19,998 nucleotides of DNA from an uncultured Bacilli bacterium (GTDB lineage Bacteria; Bacillota_I; Bacilli_A; RF39; UBA660). The notes beneath the pieces were generated by a model. That model was not told the DNA's origin. It saw nothing but the letters and a program-made list of their open reading frames with translations, and did not search any database. Below are positions 7,252-13,274 of this stretch, in pieces. Location of the stretch: assembly GCA_947631365.1 (NCBI GenBank), contig CANRLB010000010.1, positions 1 to 19,998 of the forward strand, read 5' to 3'. Position 1 is the first letter of the stretch. Each line of letters opens with the position of its first letter. The position numbers and the translations under genes are program-made.

Positions 7252-7652
7252 TTATTTAATTAAATTTCTTTTTAAGCAATATGGAATAACCTCATTTTTT
7301 AAAGTATTAGAAAGAATAGCATCGCTTTTTGTATCATACCATAAAAATGATTCTATTTCTTCACTAGTTGTAAGATACCCCTCTAATAAACCCTCATACA
7401 TAAAAACATAAAAATCAATTTGCGTTTTATTATCACTTGTTGCTATTTCGGGAAAATTCATCACTAATTTTAATTTTTTCGAATCAAAGATAGCATTGCT
7501 ACCTAATTCTTCATGGCATTCCCTAATCGCTGCTTCTATTGGGGTTTCCCCCTCTTCTACTCTTCCACCAATCATTTGATATGTCTCTTTTTCTTGGCTT
7601 ATCAATTAAAAGTTTTTCATCTTTAAAAAACATTGTTTCCTACTACTTGCAT
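7252..7652 (-). pseudogene. NUDIX hydrolase, frameshifted
   Basis: The C-terminal 117 codons (from about 7605) carry an intact Nudix box, G-x5-E-x7-RE-x2-EE-x-G, in GGRVEEGETP...RECHEELGS, so this is a (d)NTP or related nucleoside-diphosphate hydrolase by family. Its frame has a stop directly before residue 1. The missing N-terminus lies in another frame: ATG 7633-7631 encodes MFFKDEKLLIDKPRK and then leaves the frame. One extra A in a five-A run (7588-7592) explains the break; without it the protein reads DKPRK-ETYQMIGG. An earlier ATG at 7652-7650, with a good AGGTGA 6 nt upstream, begins MQVVGNNVF and stops. It would rejoin if one base were also removed from the six-base run at 7625-7630. 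So there are one or two single-base shifts, both in homopolymers: decay, sequencing error or frameshifting. It is the last gene of the lepA operon. Confidence 0.75.
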
Positions 7653-7668
7653 TTTTAATCACCTTTTA

Positions 7669-8067
7669 TTATTTTATCTTCTTCTTTTTAAAAAGTAAAC
7701 AAAAAATAATTACTATAATAAGAAAAATACTAATACCCAATATTTGAACTTTATATAATGCAATCTCTTCTTTTTCAATATCTAAACTACTCTTAAATAA
7801 ATCTATGCCTGTTACTTCATTAGTAACCTTTTTATGAACATATAAAGTATATATATCTTCTTCATTCTCTTTGGATACTTTTATATAAACAATATTATCA
7901 ATATTTTTTAAATCATTATCAATAACCTCAATATTTACTCCATCATCATATTTAAAACTAAACTCTAATTTTTTTATATCTTCTTCAACTTCAACAGTAT
8001 ATTCATAATTAAGATTATTAAAACTTAATTCTAAATTACCATTTAATACTTTTAAATCATTTAGCAT
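7669..8067 (-). CDS. Small cadherin-like beta-sandwich membrane protein
   Basis: This is a 132-residue protein. Residues 1-80 fit the bacterial cadherin-like beta-sandwich repeat (LNDLKVLNGNLELSFNN, then NYEYTVEVEEDI and a final YTLYVHKK), a domain usually found outside the cell in surface proteins. A polar linker (81-104) is followed by one hydrophobic segment (about 107-126) and a KKKKIK tail. By the positive-inside rule the tail is cytoplasmic and the sandwich external, yet there is no signal peptide, and the frame is closed by a TAA about 10 codons upstream. The ribosome site is weak (AAAGA). It lies 43 nt after hemW and 16 nt before the NUDIX start, so it is probably in the lepA operon. 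The domain assignment is fairly good; the role is unknown. Confidence 0.72.
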   Translation of the reverse strand: MLNDLKVLNGNLELSFNNLNYEYTVEVEEDIKKLEFSFKYDDGVNIEVIDNDLKNIDNIVYIKVSKENEEDIYTLYVHKKVTNEVTGIDLFKSSLDIEKEEIALYKVQILGISIFLIIVIIFCLLFKKKKIK

Positions 8068-8110
8068 AAAATCATCTTTCTTTTTTTATTTTGCGAAAAA
8101 AGACAATTTA

Positions 8111-9193
8111 TTATACTAATTTTAATAATATTTCATTCATTACATAAATATATTTAGGATTAATAGCCACATAACCATCTTTTAATATAAGTTCTCCATT
8201 TTTTAAAAGAGGCTTTATAGGAAATTTATCTTGCATATTAACTTCATATTTTTGATAAAATTCTTCTAAATTTATTCCTTTTAATAAACGTAATCCTAAA
8301 ATAATTTCATATTCCATCATACTTTCTTTAGAAATTAAATTATCACTACTTTTATATTCGCCTTTTAAATAATATGATAAACTTCTAGTATTATCATATC
8401 TTACTCCAGCAATATAACCAGAGGCCCCACAACCAAAGCCATAATATTCTTGATTATGCCAATAAACTAAATTATGTTTAGATTCATACCCATTTTTCGC
8501 AAAATTACTTACTTCATAATGGCAATAGCCTTTTTTCTTTAAAGTTTTAGAGATATATTCATACATTTTGGCATCATCTATAGAAGGTATACTTTCAACT
8601 TTTTGATAACTTAAAAAAGTATTATCAGAAATCATTAAACTATAAGTACTTATATGTTCTGGATTAAGTTTTAAAAGTAATTTAATATCTTTTTTTAAAA
8701 CACTTATTTTTTCGCCCGGAAGAGCATAAATTAAATCTAAATTTATGTTATCAAATCCTAAATTTCTAGCTAATTTTATTTTTTGGAAAGTATCTATGAA
8801 ACTAGCATATCTTTTCATTAAAAGTAAATTTTCTTCATCAAAAGATTCAATGCCAATGCTAAGACGATTAACATTAAATTTTTTAAGTAATTTAAGTAAC
8901 TCTTCATTAATATCTTCAATATTACATTCAAATGTAAATTCTTCTAAATTATTTTTTTTAAAAAGATTAGTTAAATTTAAAAGATATTCAATTTCTTTTA
9001 ACGATAAAGCACTAGGGGTTCCTCCCCCAATATAGATAGTATTAATATCTTCCCCCATATAACGATCTATTATTTCATTTTTTAAACATTTTAAGTAATT
9101 AACTGCCCATTCTTTATTATATAATACTTTGCAAAAATCACAATAAGAACATATCGATTTGCAAAAAGGCACATGAATATAAACGCTAGCCAT
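8111..9193 (-). CDS. hemW: Radical SAM haem chaperone HemW
   Basis: The N-terminal radical SAM site is C11-x3-C15-x2-C18 followed by C21 (PFCKSICSYCDFC), with GGGTPS at 56-61 and SIGIESFD near 112-119. HNLVYW (240-245) followed by YGFGCGASGY is the HNxxYW signature that separates HemW from the oxygen-independent coproporphyrinogen oxidase HemN. HemW binds haem and is thought to deliver it to target proteins; older annotations call it hemN-like. At 360 residues it is near normal length. Its ATG overlaps the upstream stop by 8 nt and has no clear Shine-Dalgarno, so it probably relies on coupling. Close linkage to lepA is common in Bacillota; here one unknown gene lies between. Confidence 0.93.
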   Translation of the reverse strand: MASVYIHVPFCKSICSYCDFCKVLYNKEWAVNYLKCLKNEIIDRYMGEDINTIYIGGGTPSALSLKEIEYLLNLTNLFKKNNLEEFTFECNIEDINEELLKLLKKFNVNRLSIGIESFDEENLLLMKRYASFIDTFQKIKLARNLGFDNINLDLIYALPGEKISVLKKDIKLLLKLNPEHISTYSLMISDNTFLSYQKVESIPSIDDAKMYEYISKTLKKKGYCHYEVSNFAKNGYESKHNLVYWHNQEYYGFGCGASGYIAGVRYDNTRSLSYYLKGEYKSSDNLISKESMMEYEIILGLRLLKGINLEEFYQKYEVNMQDKFPIKPLLKNGELILKDGYVAINPKYIYVMNEILLKLV

Positions 9194-10013
9194 TGCGATA
9201 ATGTCTTATACCTAAGGAAATATTATAATCCATTAAACGCTCATAACGAATTTTTAAATCTTTATATTGTTCTTGTTCTAATACCATATAAACATTTTTA
9301 GAATATTTTGTCGAATCGACGTGAAATATTTCACTCATTTTATTATTACTAAGTCCATATTTTAATTGATATTTAAGTAAAGCAATTATATCATCGCTCG
9401 TAAAAGGAGAGCCCACTACATGAGTTAATTTATATTTTTTAATATCATAGTCAGTTACACTTCTTATTAATTTACGAATCTTTTCAATATCTTTATTTCT
9501 GTATGCATCTAAATATTCTTTGTAATAAGCAATTATTTTTCTTTTTACTTCTTCTTGATCTAATAATTCAACATTCAAATAATTAAACGCTACTGAATAA
9601 GTATATTCATCAGTTTGAGCAAACAAGTTATCTAAAGAAATATTAAATAATTCTTCAATTGTTTTAAATGTTGCTCTAAAAGTTAGGGCTAGATGAATTA
9701 AAAATTGCTTTTGATCTTCTATTCTTTTATAAAAAAGTTCAACTTTTAGTTTAGGTTCTGGTCTTTTTTCATTACTTAATTGTTGCATTTTATTTATAAT
9801 TGCTGTGTAAATTTCCTGACTTTTTATTCCATATAATTTTTTTAAAATAAAAACATTTGTTAATTTTGCTTTAATTCTATCAAAAGGAATATGTGTTCTT
9901 TCATAAATTTCTAGATAATTTAAATTTTCATTTAAAAATAACTCCACTAACGTTTTAGTATCCATATAAGCTTTTGCATTATAAATATCATGAACAAAAT
10001 CCCTATTTTCCAT
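9186..10013 (-). CDS. Uncharacterised protein between lepA and hemW, HTH-like segments
   Basis: This is a 275-residue soluble protein that I do not recognise. Two stretches read like helix-turn-helix units: residues about 19-55 (TLVELFLNENLNYLEIYERTH then PFDRIKAKL) and about 220-250 (LKYGLSNNKMSEIFHV, then KYSKNVYMVL). The middle is helical and rich in Lys, Glu and Tyr. I prefer ATG 10013-10011 over the in-frame GTG at 10019: AGGAGGT (10027-10021), inside the lepA end, is 7 nt from the ATG but only 1 nt from the GTG. The start overlaps lepA by 11 nt and the stop overlaps hemW by 8 nt, so translation of all three is probably coupled. In Bacillus, hrcA follows hemW, but this does not look like HrcA. 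A DNA- or RNA-binding role is only a guess. Confidence 0.8.
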   Translation of the reverse strand: MENRDFVHDIYNAKAYMDTKTLVELFLNENLNYLEIYERTHIPFDRIKAKLTNVFILKKLYGIKSQEIYTAIINKMQQLSNEKRPEPKLKVELFYKRIEDQKQFLIHLALTFRATFKTIEELFNISLDNLFAQTDEYTYSVAFNYLNVELLDQEEVKRKIIAYYKEYLDAYRNKDIEKIRKLIRSVTDYDIKKYKLTHVVGSPFTSDDIIALLKYQLKYGLSNNKMSEIFHVDSTKYSKNVYMVLEQEQYKDLKIRYERLMDYNISLGIRHYRNG

Positions 10014-11796
10014 TTTCACTACCTCCTAAAATACTTAAAAATGCTTCACTTGGTACCTCTACTTTACCAACCATCTTCATTCTTTTTTTACCTTCTTTTT
10101 GAGCTTCAAGTAATTTTTTCTTTCTTGTAATATCGCCACCATAGCATTTAGCTAAGACGTTTTTCCGCATGGCACTTATATCTTCTCTAGCGATTATCTT
10201 AGACCCAACTGCGGCTTGAATACTAACTTGAAACATTTGCCTTGGTATTACTTCTCTTAATTTTTTAGTAATACTCCTACCTCTATTATAAGCATCATCT
10301 TTATGAATAATCAAGGATAAAGCATCAACCTTGTCACCATTAAGTAAAATATCCATTTTTACTAATTGACTTTCTTTATAACCAATTAATTCATAATCAA
10401 AAGAAGCATAACCATTAGTACGGCTTTTAAGTTTATCATAAAAATCATAAACTACTTCTCCTAAAGGAATTTCATAATGAATATTTACTCTTTCTTCATT
10501 AATATAATCAATATTTTTATAAATACCTCTTTTATCTTGGCAAAGCTCCATAATTGAACCAACATAGTTAGATGGAGCAATTATATTGGTATAAATATAT
10601 GGTTCTTCAATTTTACTTATTTTTTCTCTAGTTGGCATTTTACTAGGACTATCAACAATAATCATATTACCATCCGTAAGATAAGCATGATAGACTACGG
10701 TTGGACTAGTTACTACAATATCTAAATTAAATTCTCTTTCCAGTCTAGTAGTAATAATTTCGGAATGTAAAAGTCCTAGAAAACCAGTATGAAAACCAAA
10801 ACCTAAAGCTTCACTAGTAACTGGTTCAAAACTTAAAGAAGCATCATTTAATTTTAATTTTTCCAATGCTTCTTTAAGCATCTCATATTTATTAGCTTCA
10901 ATTGGATAGATACCAGAATATACCATTGGTTTCATTTTAGCATAGCCTTCTAAAGGAATTAAAGCTTCGTTACCTAAAATAGTTATTGTGTCACCTACAT
11001 GAACACTAGTTATATCTTTAATTGCTCCCGCTAAAAAACCAACTTCTCCACTTTGTAATTCATTTAAATTTATTTCTTTAGGAGTCTTTACTCCAAGTTC
11101 AGTAACCTCAAAAATTTTATTAGTGGCCATCATTTTTATTTTATCTTTAACTTGAATCTTACCATCAACTAATTTAATTAGTAAGACAACTCCCTTATAA
11201 CTGTCAAAATATGAATCATATATTAAAGCTCTAGTTGGCTTATTTAAATTAATTTGCGGAGCAGGTATTCTTTCAATAACCGCATCAAGTAATTTTGAAA
11301 CACCTACTCCTGTTTTACCACTACACAAAATAATTTCTTCTTCTTTAAATCCTAAAACATCAACTAATTCCTTAGTAACTTTAGGAATATCAGCATTTGG
11401 TAAATCAATTTTATTAATAACAGGAATAATTTTTAAATCTTGCCCCATAGCTAAATATAAATTAGCTAAAGTTTGAGCTTCAATTCCTTGGGCAGCATCA
11501 ACAACTAAAATTGCTCCTTCACAAGCGGCAAGACTTCTACTAACTTCATAAGAAAAATCAACATGTCCCGGAGTATCAATTAAATTCAAAATATAACCTT
11601 TATAATTTAACTTAACCGTATTAAGTTTAATAGTTATACCTCTTTCTCTTTCAATATCCATACTATCTAAAAGTTGATCTTTCATTTCTCTTTTAGATAC
11701 TGCTCCCGTAATTTCTAAAATACGATCAGCTAAAGTACTTTTACCATGATCTATATGGGCAATAATGGAAAAATTTCTAATCTTTGCTTCTTGCAT
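10003..11796 (-). CDS. lepA: Elongation factor 4 (LepA), ribosome-associated GTPase
   Basis: LepA/EF4 is a translational GTPase that acts on stalled or mispositioned ribosomes. The protein has 597 residues, the usual length. GTPase motifs are AHIDHGKST (13-21), RGITIK, DTPGHVDF and NKID, with a G5 SGKTG in place of the common SAKTG. After the EF-G-like domains comes the LepA-specific C-terminal region, including KMVGKVEVP near the end. An in-frame GTG at 11805 is part of the Shine-Dalgarno itself (AAAGGTG, 11809-11803). ATG 11796-11794, 6 nt away, is the start. It is the first gene of an operon with the unknown gene, hemW and the cadherin-like gene. I see no convincing promoter in the 150-bp gap shared with the divergent 254-residue gene. 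Confidence 0.97.
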   Translation of the reverse strand: MQEAKIRNFSIIAHIDHGKSTLADRILEITGAVSKREMKDQLLDSMDIERERGITIKLNTVKLNYKGYILNLIDTPGHVDFSYEVSRSLAACEGAILVVDAAQGIEAQTLANLYLAMGQDLKIIPVINKIDLPNADIPKVTKELVDVLGFKEEEIILCSGKTGVGVSKLLDAVIERIPAPQINLNKPTRALIYDSYFDSYKGVVLLIKLVDGKIQVKDKIKMMATNKIFEVTELGVKTPKEINLNELQSGEVGFLAGAIKDITSVHVGDTITILGNEALIPLEGYAKMKPMVYSGIYPIEANKYEMLKEALEKLKLNDASLSFEPVTSEALGFGFHTGFLGLLHSEIITTRLEREFNLDIVVTSPTVVYHAYLTDGNMIIVDSPSKMPTREKISKIEEPYIYTNIIAPSNYVGSIMELCQDKRGIYKNIDYINEERVNIHYEIPLGEVVYDFYDKLKSRTNGYASFDYELIGYKESQLVKMDILLNGDKVDALSLIIHKDDAYNRGRSITKKLREVIPRQMFQVSIQAAVGSKIIAREDISAMRKNVLAKCYGGDITRKKKLLEAQKEGKKRMKMVGKVEVPSEAFLSILGGSENGK

Positions 11797-11882
11797 AACA
11801 AACACCTTTATTAATCATACCATAAAATGTTTATTTTTAAAAGGAAACTATTCAAATATCTTTTAATAGCTAAGTTATCTTA

Positions 11883-11921
11883 TTGACAGTTTTTGACAAT
11901 AATAATAAGATGTGCTATAAT
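11883..11921 (+). promoter_or_regulatory. Strong double promoter for the 254-residue gene and def
   Basis: TTGACA (11893-11898), 17 nt, TATAAT (11916-11921), with an extended -10 TG one base before the TATAAT: a full consensus promoter. A second TTGACA starts 10 bp earlier (11883-11888) and has TAAGAT (11906-11911) 17 nt downstream, a possible overlapping second promoter. The leader from about 11928 carries GAGGAG, 5 nt before the ATG at 11946. Confidence 0.85.
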
Positions 11922-11945
11922 TCTAATTAGTGTTGAGGAGATAAT

Positions 11946-12710
11946 ATGAGGTATAGTTTAGTTTATTATAATGATGATAATTTAATAGACATTACCGGAT
12001 ACGGAAACTATTTTCAAAAGAAATATAATGAAAAAAGTTTGGCCGATATTGTTGACTTTACTAATATTTTTGCTAATGAAGAAGATCTAAAATTCTTTTT
12101 AATTTATATAGGATGCTTGCCTAAAAATTGTGAAGGCGTATTCGGAATTGCCTTCTATAAAAGCCAAAAAGATCTACCCTATATTTTACCTTATGGCATA
12201 TCATTTAACAGTGATGCTAAATACTTTAATTTTGATGATTTAACTAAATATTATATTGCCCATCGAACCAATCGAAATTTTATGGAAAGTTTTTTTAAAA
12301 CATTTGATTATTTAGAAAATGTACCTCAATTCGCTTATTTTTTAAAAGAATTAAAAAATAATTATAATTGCTTTTTAGATAATGGAAGATATGATCCAAG
12401 CTATCATTTAATTATGAAAGACTTTTTATATCAATATGTTAATTCAAAAAATAAAAATGGAAAAAATATTTCTTTTTCTAAACTGAGAAATTTAGCGATG
12501 TTTGTCATTAATTATAAAAGAGAATGTAACTTAAAAAATAAACTAAATGATAACAGAAAAGATGATATTAAAAAAACAATTGCTCACTATAAATATTTAT
12601 TAACTGAAGAAAATTTACCCCAAGAAGTAATCGAAGCCTATGAAAGTGTTATTAAAAATATGTATCATAGTTTAAATGATATTGAAATTACTAGAGGAAG
12701 GAACAAATAA
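11946..12710 (+). CDS. Uncharacterised 254-residue protein in the def unit
   Basis: I do not recognise this protein. It is soluble, with no signal peptide or membrane segment, and rich in Tyr, Phe, Asn and Lys. The N-terminal half (to about residue 100) looks mixed alpha/beta (MRYSLVYYNDDNLIDITGYG at the start, then GVFGIAFYKS). The C-terminal half is helical and lysine-rich (NYKRECNLKNKLNDNRKDD, then LPQEVIEAYESVIKNMYHSL). The start ATG has GAGGAG 5 nt upstream. It is the first gene after a consensus promoter, and its stop precedes the def ATG by 1 nt, so it is co-transcribed with def. It occupies a place where other genomes may have priA or fmt, but resembles neither. No function can be given. 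Confidence 0.85.
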   Translation: MRYSLVYYNDDNLIDITGYGNYFQKKYNEKSLADIVDFTNIFANEEDLKFFLIYIGCLPKNCEGVFGIAFYKSQKDLPYILPYGISFNSDAKYFNFDDLTKYYIAHRTNRNFMESFFKTFDYLENVPQFAYFLKELKNNYNCFLDNGRYDPSYHLIMKDFLYQYVNSKNKNGKNISFSKLRNLAMFVINYKRECNLKNKLNDNRKDDIKKTIAHYKYLLTEENLPQEVIEAYESVIKNMYHSLNDIEITRGRNK

Positions 12711-12711
12711 A

Positions 12712-13263
12712 ATGAAATTACCAAATTTGAAAATTTTGGATGAAAAAAATAAAACTCTTCGTCTTAAAAGCCAAAATGTGGTTTTTCCTTTATCCGAAGA
12801 TGATAAAAAAACAATTCAAGATATTATTGATTATTTAACCATGAGTCAAATTAAAGAATATTATGAAAAATATAATTTAAGACCTGGGATGGGACTTGCT
12901 TTTATTCAACTAGGAATGCCGAAAAATATTTTTGTAATTGTCGAAGAAGTTGATGAAGAAGTCTTTGAAAATTATGTTATCATTAATCCTAAAATGCTTA
13001 GTCATAGTGAAGAATTAATTTATGTTGGTGAAGGTGAAGGATGCTTATCGGTTAATCGTGAAGTTGATGGAATAGTTCCAAGATATGCAAGAATGACTAT
13101 ATCTTATCAAGACATAGAAGGCAATGTTAAAAATATTCGAGTTAGAGAAGATTTATCAGTTGCTTTTCAACATGAAATGGATCATTTAAATGGTATTTTA
13201 TTTATTGATAAAATCGATAAAAATAATCCTTATAAAGATAAAGAAAAAATGCGTGAAATTTGA
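12712..13263 (+). CDS. def: Peptide deformylase, divergent motif 1
   Basis: Def removes the N-formyl group from new proteins. All metal ligands and the catalytic Glu are present: C111 in EGCLSV (motif 2) and H154-E155-x-D-H158 in QHEMDHLNG (motif 3). Motif 1, normally GxGLAAPQ, reads G59-M-G-L-A-F-I-Q66: the oxyanion Gln and flanking Gly/Leu are kept but Ala-Pro is Phe-Ile. The LRPGMGL context and 183-residue length fit the Gram-positive type II class. An in-frame ATG at 12676 lies inside the previous gene. ATG 12712, after GAGGAAGGA, is the better start, 1 nt after that gene's stop. The gene ends in TGA, the only TGA stop I see in the window, lying in the loop of the terminator hairpin. No fmt gene is in the window. 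Confidence 0.93.
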   Translation: MKLPNLKILDEKNKTLRLKSQNVVFPLSEDDKKTIQDIIDYLTMSQIKEYYEKYNLRPGMGLAFIQLGMPKNIFVIVEEVDEEVFENYVIINPKMLSHSEELIYVGEGEGCLSVNREVDGIVPRYARMTISYQDIEGNVKNIRVREDLSVAFQHEMDHLNGILFIDKIDKNNPYKDKEKMREI

Positions 13264-13274
13264 GCGCATTTTTT
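13244..13274. terminator. Bidirectional terminator shared by def and smc
   Basis: AAAAAATGCG (13244-13253) and CGCATTTTTT (13265-13274) form a perfect 10-bp stem around an 11-nt loop. Each strand ends its stem in a U run, so it can terminate def rightwards and smc leftwards. The loop holds the def stop codon, and the smc stop (13275-13273) overlaps the right arm. Confidence 0.82.

Noticed and set aside
11806..11945. A TGG-TATGAT extended -10 (11819-11814 minus) and TTGTCA/CTGTCA boxes as a lepA promoter
   Set aside because: The TATGAT would start transcription inside the lepA Shine-Dalgarno, and the -35-like boxes have no good -10 at a proper distance. No lepA promoter is called.
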